Shown: piece by piece, positions 36,270-47,904 of the stretch
Numbering within the stretch: the stretch's first letter is position 1
Layout: each line of letters begins with the position of its first letter
Origin: Mytilus californianus
Lineage: Eukaryota > Mollusca > Bivalvia > Mytilida > Mytilidae
Direction of reading: 5' to 3'
Length of the DNA stretch: 64,000 nucleotides
Assembly: GCF_021869535.1 (NCBI RefSeq)
Contig: NW_026262723.1
Coordinates: forward strand, 84,694,324 to 84,758,323
Notes under the pieces: generated by a model
Told to the model about the DNA's origin: nothing
Seen by the model: the letters and a program-made list of their open reading frames with translations, nothing else
Databases searched by the model: none
Translations under genes and position numbers: made by a program

Positions 36270-36430
36270 TATTCTGGGGGGGGGGGAGGATTTTGAAAAT
36301 AAATAACTCAGCCTTGATAATAACAAAAATGAATGGTTTGTTCTGTGGTAGATTGAAAATAAATAACCTGACCTACAATGTATTGAAAATGAATAACTCG
36401 GCAGGTCTTTTAAGCCATTTTATAAATGCA
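36270..36430. repeat. poly-G run with gaaaataaataac repeats
   Basis: A G run at about 36277-36286 precedes three spaced gaaaatraataac blocks. It resembles the 12981-13270 region. Confidence 0.45.
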
Positions 36431-37485
36431 TGTTTTAAAGTATGAGATGACACCAGATTCTACCAAAATTCGTCTTTATTCATTTTTTTTTTCGGGAAAA
36501 ACTTCCCAAATCTTTTATTGATATATATACTACACCATATGTAAATATTAATGTTTATGAAATGTCTGAAAATGGGTTTTATTTCACTTGAGGTATATTG
36601 TCTCATCAACATTTACCTCACTTTAATACGTTTTCACATTTTAACCTATATTGTTTTTGTACGTATGCAACAAATGCAGTTTTGAATTCAGAAGATTCAC
36701 TGTCAGAGGATGTTGATTAATATGAATTCAATGGTACATAATGTATTTCATCTAATCGAATATATTACAATCAGTCGGGTCTAGGACCAATCCAGTATAT
36801 CTTATTATAATCCTTTGTAATAAATTCCATTTTCTATTTACATGTATCTAGAGTTTACTTATCTAGAATTGTTTTACTCAATGTATGATAATATTGTTTT
36901 GTTATGGAATACTTTTTTCAGCATTTATTTTTGTACTTTTAAAGAAATTCATACGTGCTTGTAATTTAAATAGTGTGTGTAAAAACTGTGTATTCTTAGA
37001 AAAGAATCATAGAGCTGAGTCTGTGTTCCTTATTATACAAAAGGTGTTTCGGTTAAGGTCGTATGGACCTAGGCCTCTCCTCATCATGTATCCCTGGTCA
37101 TATGTTTTCTTTTTTGTAATATTAAGAATTGTTCGAATTTGATTTTTACGTATGGGGATACGACACCTGTTTATACATTCTTTCTTTCTTTCTTCCACAA
37201 AAATAAAAAACCCATCCAAAACAAATCCTCCTGCCCCCTGAACATTATTCAAACTTTGCATTTGGAGCTAAATTAAAATATGTTGTTTTTTTCTTTAGAA
37301 TCTTGGTCGTTGGTCAGTTACATTTTGAAGTAAAAATTCATTTTGATTTACTTGTCTTCCAAATGAAGGCAAAGTTATATATAGATCTAAGTATTGCAGA
37401 GAATTTTTCAATCTTTATAGCAGGCTGTTCTTGAAAATATTACAGCGCGACGCAGATCAAGGCACTGTATTGGGCATGTTTTCCT
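36430..37485. other. intergenic sequence
   Basis: AT-rich with nothing recognised. It should contain the 3' LTR if the Gypsy element were complete, but no match to the 40830-41050 sequence was found. Confidence 0.35.
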
Positions 37486-37489
37486 CACT

Positions 37490-38267
37490 TTAAATGTTAC
37501 AAATATCAAATAACAATTCAGCTTGGCTTACTCCTGTAGTACAATGAGGTGTAGACCTGTACATTTTCAAATAAGTTTGTATTTCAGTACTCAAGTTCTT
37601 TTTCTCAGCATTCGCAATACGCATGCGCTTCAACAATGAACGGTTCTGACGTTCTATTTCCCCGTTGGCAGCTGGCCATAAGGGTGTTATTCTCCTGTGC
37701 ATGATACCATTTTGGTCCAATAAGTGTTTAAATGTGTCACTGATGAACTGTCATTGTCAGTTGCGATCGTAATAGGCAAACCATGTACTTTTTTGTAAAC
37801 ATTTTGTCCAGAGCATCCACTACTCGGTCTGCACTTGTACTTTTACTCATAATTGTCACTTCCAACCATCTTGAATAGTAATCGAGAACGGTAAATATAT
37901 ATTCTCCAGACGGTAACGGTCCTAGAAAATCTGTTGATATCTGTTCCCACGGTTTAGACGGAAGAGAAGTTCGAATCATCGGTACTGGTTTCTCTGGGTT
38001 TTCAACAAGCTGGCGCCCATAACAAAACTTACAATATTCTTCAATAAGCTTGTCCATGATTGGCCACCAACCTTTTGATCTTAGTCTTTGTTTCATCAAA
38101 ACAATTCCTGGATGTCCCTCGTGTCCTAGCTTCAGAATTTTATTCCTCAATTCAGTCGGTATAACAAGTCTTGTTCCACGAAGAACACTATGACCTATAG
38201 CACTAAGTTCCTGTTTCACTGTCAAATATTGTTTGTTTAGCAATTCATGCCACCTTCCATTTAACAA
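37490..38267 (-). pseudogene. Gypsy integrase, frameshifted
   Basis: Two frames. The first (38267-37737) has the zinc-binding part with GHEGHPG and CKFCYG, and the core start ISTDFLGPLPSGEYIF with the first catalytic Asp. A frameshift near 37740 falls in the second Asp region (DNDSS in another frame). The next frame (37720-37490) has PLWPAANGEIERQNRSL with the catalytic Glu. The C-terminal domain is missing. Confidence 0.8.
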
Positions 38268-38839
38268 ACAATAGTAATGTTTTCTAATTCTTTGTCATTA
38301 AGCGACAATGTATCCACATCTTCAATCTTTACAGCGTTTGGCGTACATTCATTTGCAACAAAAAGTAAATACTCCTCGGTTTGATTTATTTCTCCTTCAT
38401 TTGATCCATTTTTCGGTACCACTAACAACCGTGATAAAGAATCTGCAATATTCTGTGATCCTGGAATATATTTTACAATATATTTGAAAGGTTGCATTCT
38501 AAACACCCACCTTTAAACTCGAGCACACGGTTTAGACTTAGGAGAGAATGTGAATTCCAACGGACGATGATCAGTTAGCAACTCGAAATCATGCCCGAGT
38601 AAATACATATGGAACCTTTCACAGGCCCATACCAATCCTAACGCCTCCTTTTCGGTTTGTGAATACTTCCTTTCTGTGGTTGTGAGACTTCGGCTTGCAT
38701 AGCATATAACTTTGTATTCATCATTTTGTTTCTGTACTAGAACGATATCTAAGCCTACAGGGCTGGCATATGCAATAACTTGAGTTTTTGCATTCAAGTT
38801 GAAATAGCTTAAATTAGACGCATCCACTAGACTCTTCAT
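38261..38839 (-). pseudogene. Gypsy RNase H domain, interrupted by a stop
   Basis: ICYASRSLTTTERKYSQTEK, LGLVWACERF and LLTDHRPLEF are the usual Ty3/Gypsy RNase H blocks. A stop follows PCARV, after which FKYIVKYIPGSQNIADSLSR continues in the same line. Confidence 0.8.
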
Positions 38840-39130
38840 TAACTTTTTAAACGAATCTTCTTGTTCTGGTCCCCAGTGAAATTTTGTGTCTTTGTGAAGT
38901 AAGCGGTGTAGTGGTTCTGCTACAGTTGCTACATTTGGTATGAAACGACCAACGAAATTAACAAACTAAGAAAACTCCTTATCTCAGAAACTGATTCTGG
39001 TCTTCTAGCATTTACTATTGCTTCAACTTTAGACTGAGAATTTCCATGTTCTTATAACATATGACCCATAAATTCAATGTTTGTCATATTGAATTTGCAC
39101 ATGTCAATATTAAGTGTCAGTCCTTTTCTT

Positions 39131-39809
39131 CTAGTCGTTGAAGAACATCATTGCTTCTCTCATTATGCTCATTAGAAGTAAAGCCATAAACAACAACATC
39201 ATCAAAAATGTTTCGTATCCTTCAAGTCCTTGAAATACTTGACTCATCACTTTGTTATACATCCCCGGGGTGCAGTTTATTCCAAACATAAGTCTTTTAT
39301 ATCGGTATATTCCTTTATGTGTCATGAAGGCAGTTATCTTTCTTGAATCTATTGTCAGTCCAATTTGATGGTACGCAAATTTAATATCTAACTTTGTGAA
39401 GACTTTACTTTGATTCAAATCTTGAATTACCTCATCCACAGTTGTTATCGGGTACCTTTCTCGCATGACTGCTTGATTTGCGCGCCACATGTCAACGTAT
39501 ATTCGCATATCGCCATTCTTCTTTGGTACAACCACAATTGGCGATGTCCACTGACTTGGTCCATTTACTTCCTCTATAATGTCCTAATCCAAAAGATCAT
39601 TCAGTTTTTTTTTCTAACTTTCCTCGTAAATGATACGGTATACGGCGTAATGGCTGAATAACAGGTTGAATGCTTTCTTCTACAGGGATTTTCAATTGAA
39701 AGTCTCCTAATTTTCCCACACCTGTAAATACCTTTGGAAATTTACTGACATAGGTAGTTTTCACTACACTATCAGTCACTGTGCTAACATTTGTCTCAAT
39801 TTTCAACAC
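39131..39809 (-). pseudogene. Gypsy reverse transcriptase, frameshifted
   Basis: The pre-RT block FPKVFTGVGKLGDFQLKIP (39809-39597) leads into VVPKKNGDMRIYVDMWRAN and FTKLDIKFAYHQIGL, then KRLMFGINCTPGMYNKVM. The catalytic FDDVVVYG is in a different frame from the upstream motifs because of a single-base shift near 39205. Confidence 0.85.
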
Positions 39810-39905
39810 ACCAAGTTCTATTGACGTCTTGTGTCCAAAGTGTCGTATCTTTAATGTTTACAGTTGCACCTGAATCAATCACTACTGGAACATCTATACC
39901 TCCAA
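39790..39905 (-). pseudogene. Gypsy aspartic protease fragment
   Basis: The minus-strand frame reads VGGIDVPVVIDSGATVNI, with the retropepsin DSGA active-site motif. A stop lies shortly downstream. Confidence 0.65.
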
Positions 39906-40019
39906 CATTAACTGTAAATTTGCTGACCTTTCCTTGATTCCCATGTATGGTAAATGTATAATCTTCGTTTTCGAATTCTGGTTCATTTCATGCATCATCT
40001 GCAGACTCAACATGTCGCA

Positions 40020-40180
40020 CATTTGTTTTTCTTGAATAATGAGTCTTTGAAGATTTTGTCTTGCAACATTTTTCAAAATGTCCTTCGTGTTTGCATTTTC
40101 TGCATTTCTTTTCTTTATCTTGGCATTTAGGATCTGGTTTATAATGTCCAGAAAATCCACATGCATAGCATGATATTGAT
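40020..40180 (-). pseudogene. Gypsy gag nucleocapsid zinc knuckles
   Basis: The minus-strand frame shows two CCHC-type knuckles: CYACGFSGHYKPDPKC and CRKCKHEGHFEKCC. They lie in a different frame from the long open frame at 39894-40205. Confidence 0.7.
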
Positions 40181-40290
40181 TCCAGAGGTTTAAACTCTGT
40201 GTCATTTTGTTAATGTTTCTTACTTGTAACTTTGTTGACGGATTCTATGGGTTGCTCTATTGGAGTTGCCTGTTTCTCTGCAGCTTCCAT

Positions 40291-40778
40291 TCACTCTGCA
40301 GTTTCACGCAATTGCTGTAAGATAACATTGTGTCTTTCTAATAATTTTCTTTTCAACCTCTTTGAACTACATTTGTCTATTACTTGGTCGCAAATACTCT
40401 CGTCTACATTAGCAAAATTGCAGTAAACTGCTTTCTGTCGTAACCTAGTTATAAATTGTTCAATCTTTTCTTGGGGTTTTTGTTCCATTGCCCGAAATTG
40501 GTTCCTTTGTAAAGTGATTGTTCAAAATTTCTACAGTTACATCGTACACCGTTTCCTCTTCACCTGGTTCTCGTTCTACCAGTGTATAATACACATCTTG
40601 TACTTCCATTCCAGCACTGTGCAACAATAATGATTTCTTCAGTTGTGCCTCGACAACTCCTTTACCTGTTGCGTACAAATTAAAAAAATGTAGCCAGCGT
40701 GTCCATATTTGTCCCAACGAATTAATGTCATTTCCAACGTCAAAAAATGTCAGGCAATATTGGACGTGCTTCTGCCAT
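40291..40778 (-). pseudogene. Gypsy gag capsid region, frameshifted
   Basis: The likely start ATG is at 40778 (MAEARPILPDIF). A run of T at about 40745 shifts the frame. After it come WTRWLHFFNLYATGKGV and then EKIEQFITRLRQKAVYCNF, typical of invertebrate Gypsy gag. Interrupted and non-functional. Confidence 0.65.
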
Positions 40779-41382
40779 CTCTTGTTATCCTCGTCGCCAA
40801 ATTGTAGTGTATTGATTGTTGATGGTCATGTAAATTTAGAGATAACTGTATTGTTTTTGAAGCTTTGCGGACGTCCATCGGTAGTTTTACTGTCGCAAAT
40901 TTAGTTTACCTGGCGACGCGTATCTCTATTCTAATGCAAAATAAACAAATCATTCAATTTTAGTCATTATTTTAGTGTAAATTTTTATTAAACGAAAATC
41001 CCGCGAAATAATGTTATCTTCTTTGGCGCCTAAACTAGGTGACGTCATAAGTATGCTTCCGGCATCAAACGTAAACACCGGGCGTTTTCTGGATTCTTGT
41101 CCGCTTCAAAATGTAATAAAATTTGATAAAAAGAAGATTTCTAAGTGCAAAATGTGAGTTTTTTTGCTTATTATTGGAGAAATTACATGTCAATACATTT
41201 CGGAATTTAAAATGTCGGCTTCCTTAGTTACAGACAGGGAGATGGCGAATTTTACGCTTATTGTCATCCAATCAGAACCATTGATACAAAATAATTGGAC
41301 GATATTCGGAATCCTCTAGTTTTATCCATGTTAGTGCCAATAAAAATTTTGCCCGCTAACCTTCACTTTTCTTTTGATAATT

Positions 41383-42505
41383 AGGTCTTTCCACTTTTCT
41401 GTGGAAAGACCTATTGTATTTGTTCTGATTATTATTTTTTTCTTCCACCAAATTTTGTTATCGCGTAAAATTTAGGTTTCGCAATATGTCGCTAAGATAT
41501 TTCTTATATAGTATCATACAGTTTATGCGCTTTTTTTTATTTTCACCCATTCTTAGCCGAACAATTTTCTTTGTAAGAGTTATTTCCCTATTCACTGTTT
41601 ATCAAGTGTGTGCATCTCCTTTGTAACAAAAAAAGATATCGACAAAATTCTTTTTCTAAATTGTTCGTTACATCGTCAGAAATTTTTGGCTAATTTAAAT
41701 CGAAGCGATTTGATGACATTTTAAAGGAGTTATCTACCTTTACCAAATAAATTTGTCGGTATGTTTTTTTAACTCATAAACCGTTAACCGTATAACCCTG
41801 GAATCTTTTTATTTGAGGTCCCTAGGTCCTAACTTAGAAAATGAGGTCAAGGTCAAGTTCTCAATTTTGATTTTTCCTTGTTTTTGCATTTTCTCAAACA
41901 CTTTTAAAGATATATATGAAACAGCAAGTGCAAAATGTTTGCTTTATTGTAATGAAGATATGTTACATTTGGTCTGAAACAATCTAATGGCATCTTATTG
42001 GAGTAAGTGCCCCTGAAATGTCCAATTACAAGGTTAATTGATTATTACTTCAACTTGGTTCATTATAAAGCCATATGACCTTGAAAAATGACAACCGGAA
42101 GTGACCTTGAGAAAACCGGAAGTAGCCATTCTTGCACTTTCTTCATGAAAAAGTACTCGGAATCCATATATTTTGTAATTTTAATACATTAACTTATCAC
42201 TGAAGACTAGAAATGACTTTCGATAAACCGGAAGTGGTCAATTATCTCCTGGTTTACAAGCAAAAGTATATAGAAATTATATATTTTTGGAATCAGTGTG
42301 AAAGAAACTATTATATGAGACCGAAAGTGACATTTACTTCACCGGAAGTAGCTAATTATCTCCCTTATTTCACTCAGAAGTATATAGAAACCACTTATTT
42401 ATCGCATCAGTATGAAGAAACTGATGATAAGATGCCAATTCTAACTTTGAGTAAACACGAACTAGCTTCTTTTCAATAAATTTAAAAATTGCTGTGGAAA
42501 GACCT
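41383..42505 (+). mobile_element. hairpin-ended non-autonomous element family R7 (AGGTCTTTCCAC type)
   Basis: The left end is a perfect 12-bp stem: AGGTCTTTCCAC (41383-41394), loop ttttct, GTGGAAAGACCT (41401-41412). The same arm recurs at the right end (42494-42505). The 1.1 kb body holds repeated blocks (ccggaagt, aattatctccc, tatatagaaa) shared with 8340-8700. The 88-codon open frame in it is repeat-derived. Just upstream (40830-41380) lies the possible Gypsy LTR or flank. Confidence 0.7.
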
Positions 42506-43301
42506 TGGTTTTTAATTTTATTATATAGTGTTTAAAAAGCCATTTTTGAAGATTTTATGCAATCCTTGTTATTTTTTCTCAGTATTTGAAAGAAAAAACG
42601 GTCAATGTTAAATACATGAAAAATCTAGAGAGAAACATTTCCCGCCAAATTTTCAATGGCTTGTATCTCGAAAACAAGCACACGGACCCTTCATTTTTTT
42701 CTGCTTTTTTAGTTCCTTTATGTATATACTATCATTTTATAACAGTCTTATAAAAAGCTTGTTATTTTTAAACAGAGTAGCGAACATCCTTAACCAAATT
42801 GACAACACCATTGAAAGTATCACATTTATTGTACATCTGCAGACAGCTAACAACATCCGGTTTTACAAGTATAGCTAATTACCAAAAAGGTTAAATACCA
42901 GAATGAATAAGAAAGTACCAAATGAATATTCATTGATATTACATATAGGCCTAGATATGTTGTTTTCAATAAACCATAAAGTCATACTTAAACAAACTTT
43001 TGGGGTTTTTTTTTCTTATATTTGATACTTACTTACGGTATAAATCCAAACATTTTTCTTTTCTTTACATTTAATACATTTTTTTTGTGCTACAATATAC
43101 GTTTTAAAATTTTATATGTAAGTCATTTTATCTATGATAAACGGACCCAAGCAATAAGTTCGTAACAAATCCAGTCCACAACTGACAATTAGACGGAGAA
43201 CTTTGTCAATTTGATAATTTTTTTTCAATTAAAAAAAATACTGTTCATTTGTGCTATATTTATTTTTTTTTTCTGTCTAAAATATAATACGTTTTAATAA
43301 T
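42506..43301. other. sequence downstream of gene B
   Basis: AT-rich. A TTTATT at 43258-43263 (AATAAA on the minus strand) lies about 40 nt past the gene B stop and is a good candidate poly(A) signal. Confidence 0.4.
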
Positions 43302-43602
43302 TCACCATTTTATAGTGTTTCCTTGTAATGACATTTCCGTTTTCGGGTATTTATTCTTAATGAGAAGTTGACCTGTTAAGCTATGATACGCTTGGTGCAT
43401 TTGAGTTACACTTTTTCTTTTTGTAGTAAAAGAAGACTCATCAGCTGTTGAGTTAATAAGTTTAGGAATGTCTATGAGCCAGAAATCAACCCGGTCTTTG
43501 TACATGTCTTTGTCAGATGATATGGTAACATCCAAAATCTGATAAGCTTTGTTACTTTGTGTATATTGCGACCAGCTTGGAAGTTTTTCGTCATTCGGAT
43601 CT
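43302..43602 (-). CDS. gene B, exon 2: C-terminus of a secreted carboxylesterase
   Basis: The acceptor cttctttttttcag on the minus strand leads into exon 43602. In phase 2 it completes Gly506 and reads DPNDEKLPSWSQY, the normal esterase end, then YKDRVDFWLIDIPKL as in A and C. It then continues as a short polar tail to residue 605 (TGA 43302-43304). Unlike A and C there is no Thr-rich stalk and no hydrophobic tail, so the product should be secreted and free. Confidence 0.85.
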
Positions 43603-44652
43603 CTGAAAAAAAGAAGATAAAACGGTTATTGACACTCTAAGGTTGCGTTAAAATTTATTGCTATTGGCATGAATACTTTTTATTATATTTCTTGAACTGC
43701 ACTCGAAAATATAATTGCGTATTTTCGTTTAGAATTTCCATTGCTGCATGAAATTTTTGTCAGCAAACAAAACAACTTATAACTGACATGCATAAGTAAG
43801 AGTGTAATGGGAAAAAAATAAGAATAAAAAAAAATATGTAAAAACCTCTCAAATGAATACTTTATCTTTAGAGGGTCGGGGTGGAGATGAGTACTAGAAC
43901 ATTCTTTCATTAAGTGAAATATTTCATATCTCTAACATCACAAGACTTCATATATCTTGTGCTGGAGTGTTACTCAACAGCATCTAAACTTATTGAATGT
44001 AAATCAACAAAAAGACGCCTGATTTCATGATCAGTTAAGAAAATGAATAAAAAATGTGTAGTGTGGTATACAATAAACCCTGTTTACATTAAAACATATA
44101 TCTTCTACACACATGTTAAAGGGAGAATTTCAGTTGTAGACATATTTAACTTAATCTCATTTTCCAGTGCCAACTCAAAGGGCTAAACTGGACCCCTGTT
44201 GTGTTCACTTATCGCTACACTTCGGTGCGAAGCTTTAGATGGAATGGCGGACCAGTTTATTCAAAGGGCAAGGTGCTTTGATTGCCATATTCGAACTAAT
44301 TTCTCACTGAAATCTGATTTTTTAATTCAAGATTTCCATTTAACATCTTTTTTAAAGGTGGTAATGCAGAATAAAAAAAACCCAGGTATTTGACGATCAT
44401 TGGGTAGTTGGGACGTCATCAAAAAGACCCCCACCCCCATATATTGAAATCTCGAGTTTCAATTAAAAGATTAAAACCCACTAAATTAGATTATGTGTCC
44501 TTAAATGGAAAATTTGTACTTTTCTTTTTGTATATTCAAATACGCTAAAATTTATACAAGAAGGATGTATTTTATTTTAACTTGATCTGCAAAACAAAGA
44601 TTTTGGTTTATTCTGATACCAAATTGTCTTCTTTCTAAAGATTTATACCTAC
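43603..44652 (-). other. gene B intron (1050 bp)
   Basis: The donor is CGG|GTAGGT at 44652-44647 and the acceptor is at 43603. Its length is nearly the same as the gene C intron. No element recognised inside. Confidence 0.75.
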
Positions 44653-46169
44653 CCGTATTTTGCAAAGTTGGTCCAGTATTTCATCACAATTAAGCTTAAT
44701 GTTAAATCTTCAGATTTGTTTGACAGGAAATTATAAAATGGAAAGAGTAATGGTATTTCTGATGCATGACTTGCTCCTTCAAACCACAATGGTACTCTTT
44801 TGCTGAGGATAGTTCTTTTGGCACTTAAATATTGAAATGTCTTTGATGATGGAGTTCCTTCAGAATGAAAATTTAACGTTTCAACCGTTTTACTGTAGAA
44901 ATAAATATCCCCATAATAATAAATGCTGTTCATACTGTGGTAAAGTCCTAAGGAATAACCATATTTTTGACAAACAGCAGGTGCAATTTTAGTGTTGTTG
45001 TTGTAGTCGTCCAAAGCCATTGTTGTTGCTAAGTGGTCACACAATACAGACCGAGGAATACCGAGATCTATGTTAAATCGATATGCTGTCTGTAATCTTG
45101 TCAACGGATTACCCAGAAGTAAGGAGCCTTCAGAATTAACGTTACCAATAATCATGTCTAGAGAACGGAAAAAATTGTAGGCTTCGGATGACCGGTTCTT
45201 CAGAAGTAATTTTGGGTGGTCCATTAACAAATCTCGATCTACCCTTGGCGCAAACACGAGAAAATCGTGAGGGTCTTTAATTGGTAAATTGTACAGGTAA
45301 TTATATGCATTTTGGATATCAAAGGCCGATTTATTTTTCAGACATTTTATTTCTTGAGACTGCTGGGCAGACGTACACTTTAAAACGTTTATAATCCTTG
45401 TTGTGTAATATGTTATATTATATTCGGTTGCGACAAAGGAAGTGGAGACTCCGCTTTGTGCAATCACGCGGTTAAATAAACCTTTATTCTGTGGAATCAA
45501 GCTGTGCAAAGAGACACTAAAACCGCCGGCCGATTCTCCAAATATAGTTATGTTACTGGTATCTCCTCCAAACGCTTCTATGTTGTCTTTAACCCATTCA
45601 ATAGCCATTTTCTGGTCCCAAAGTCCATAATTTCCGACAGCATTTTCGTTCCCGGTACTTAGAAATCCAAATACACCAAGACGGTAATTCACGGTGACTA
45701 TGATTACGTCACCAACTGATGCCATGTATGCACCATTATATAACATTCCTGTGCCAGAAATATACGATCCTCCATGAATCCAAATCATTACAGCCTTTTT
45801 GGCAGCGGACGAGGATTTACTGGTTGGGACGTAGATGTTAAGAAATAAACAATCTTCTGATATGGTATTGTTAGGAATGAATTCACTAACTATTTTGGAA
45901 GGTTGTCCCTGAATACAAGCACTTCCAAAATATGTAGCATTCAATGTTTGATTCCAGGAACCAAACGCAACAGGTTTTTGAAATCTTAGATCTCCCACCG
46001 GTGGTTTTGCAAATGGAATACGCCTGAATTCATTGTAAGTGTAGTTTTGAGGACCAATAACCTTAAACTGTTGCAAGCCAGTTATTTTTCCTATTGGGGT
46101 ATCTACGGTAATCGTGTTCTGACAAACTGCAAGCGACACAGACAGAACAAAAATGAGTAACTGCAGCAT
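44653..46169 (-). CDS. gene B, exon 1: type-B carboxylesterase / cholinesterase-like, intact catalytic triad
   Basis: A 506-codon frame with signal peptide MLQLLIFVLSVSLAVC (1-16). Domain landmarks are FAKPPVGDLRF (53-63), EDCLFLNIYVP (105-115), IHGGSYISG (131-139, oxyanion hole) and ITIFGESAGGFSVS (207-220). The nucleophile is Ser213 in GESAGG, the acid Glu347 in NSEGS, and the base His468 in GASHASE; spacing is normal for the family. It should hydrolyse ester substrates outside the cell or in a secretory compartment; the substrate cannot be told from sequence. The total is 605 aa including exon 2. It lies between the two inactive paralogues A and C, same strand. An acceptor-like tatttgtatttcag sits 14 nt before the ATG, so a 5' UTR intron is likely. 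Confidence 0.92.
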
Positions 46170-46404
46170 ACTGATTTTTATTTCTGAAATACAAATAATT
46201 TAAAATATAAAGGATTATAGCGTCTCTTTATTAGTGAAAAATATGTTTGTTGTTCAATCATCAGCATCAGTTTTATGGCCGCTTGTGTCAATCAGGATCA
46301 ATGGTCATTTCCTTTAAATCTACGAGGGCAATTGTGCTTCTATGAAGTTTTTATCGTCTTTTTTAAAAGTTTTTTTAATATCTATTTTTATATCTTTCTC
46401 GAAA

Positions 46405-47095
46405 TCTAAATTTGGGTCACCTTCATTATGTACTCTCGAAACAAACTTTTGGGCCATCTTCATTAAATTCTCTCGAAACCAACTTTTGTGTCACCTTAAT
46501 TAGGTACCTTTGTAACCAACATTTCGGTCAACTTCCTTAAGAACTTTCGAAACCAAAATTTGGGTCACGTTTGTTAGGCACTCTCGAAACAAACATGTTG
46601 GTCACCTTCATAAGGTACTCCCGAAACCTAAATTTGGTTCACCTTCATTATGTTCTCTTGATATCAACATTTTGGTCACCTTCACTAGGTACCTTTAACA
46701 CCAACATTTCGGTCACCTTCATTGGGTACTCTCGAAACCAACATTTGGACCACCGTCATTAAGTACTCTCGAAACCAACATTTGGGTCACCTTCATAAGG
46801 TACTCTCGAAACCTAAATTTGGGATTTGAGTCGCCTTCATTATTTACTCTCGAAACCAACATTTTGGTCAACTTCATTAAGTACTCTCGAAATCAACATT
46901 TGGGCCACCTTCATTAGGTACTCTCGAAACAAAAATTGGGTCACCTTCATTAGGTACTCTCGAAACAAACATTTGGGTCATCTTCATTAGGTACTCTCAA
47001 AACCAAAATTTAGGTCACCTTCATTAGATCATACATTTGAAACCAAAATTTGGGTCACTTTCATTATATACCCTCGAAACCAACATTTGGAAAGT
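46405..47095. repeat. 37-bp minisatellite, about 18 units
   Basis: Head-to-tail diverged units of about 37 bp with the consensus core gggtcaccttcattaggtac followed by tctcgaaaccaacat. The array begins about 235 bp upstream of the gene B ATG on the 5' side. Stops and varied units rule out a protein. It may lie in the promoter or first intron of gene B. Confidence 0.92.
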
Positions 47096-47374
47096 TAAAC
47101 TTAAAACGTTGGAGACCATTGAAGGCAGAAGGTCCTAAACAGACAAGTAACACTTTGCTTTGGTGCCATATTTTTATGATTTTATAGTTGCATAGTTTTT
47201 TTAAATTGTAAATTTGAATACAAAATGTACATGTGTCATTTGAATCACGCCCATATCAAAGAACTAATTACTGCGCGGAGGGTATATCAAAAAGACGATA
47301 TTCCAGTTATTATTAAGCGTAAGTCTGTTGCTGTCTGTATATATTTTTTGTTTTTCGTTCATTGTTTTGTACAT

Positions 47375-47575
47375 GAATCAAGTCGTTAGTTTTTTCGTTT
47401 GAATTGATAGAGATACATTTGTGATTTTGGGACCATTTATAGCTTACTTTGCGTTATGAGTTTTGTTCATTGTTGAAGGCCGTACGGTGACCTATAGTAC
47501 TTTCTACATCATTTGGTTTTTCGTAGAGAGTTGTTTCATTGGCATTTATACTACATCCCTGTTATTTTTATATAT
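47375..47575 (+). repeat. repeat family R2, 3' half
   Basis: Contains ttgttgaaggccgtacggtg and a diverged catcccacatc-type end. Confidence 0.7.
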
Positions 47576-47904
47576 AATATGAATAATGCTTAATTTCGGA
47601 CTTTTCAGAAGTATTCAATATTTTTTTCAACTTTATACATAGTTTTCAAATGTTTTCATCAATACGTAAACATTGTTTAAGGATTGCTGCCATGTACTTT
47701 TCTTCTTACATATTGCATTGGGCCCGCTCTTTTTGTATGGAGCTACATATATATCAAAATCCTGGATCCGCACCTGCCCTATTTATGTGCAAATCAGTAA
47801 ACAAAAACAAAACAAAAAAATTAATATACAACGACAACGATAACCACAGAATTACAGGCTACTGAATACATATAATTAAAGCATAACTATATAGTATTGC
47901 TCTA

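Larger units (their letters stand above)
37490..40830 (-). mobile_element. degenerate Ty3/Gypsy LTR retrotransposon, truncated at the integrase end
   Basis: Read on the minus strand the order is gag, zinc knuckles, protease, reverse transcriptase, RNase H, integrase, as in Ty3/Gypsy. Every domain is broken by stops or frameshifts. The integrase ends abruptly near 37490 and no paired LTR is visible. A GGCGACGAGG motif just before gag (about 40788-40797) may mark the primer-binding region. Motif style resembles the Mag-like lineage, which is tentative. Confidence 0.85.

Noticed and set aside
46571-46762. Open frame of 63 codons and a CRISPR-like look
   Set aside because: It lies in the 37-bp minisatellite; units are contiguous and diverged with no unique spacers.
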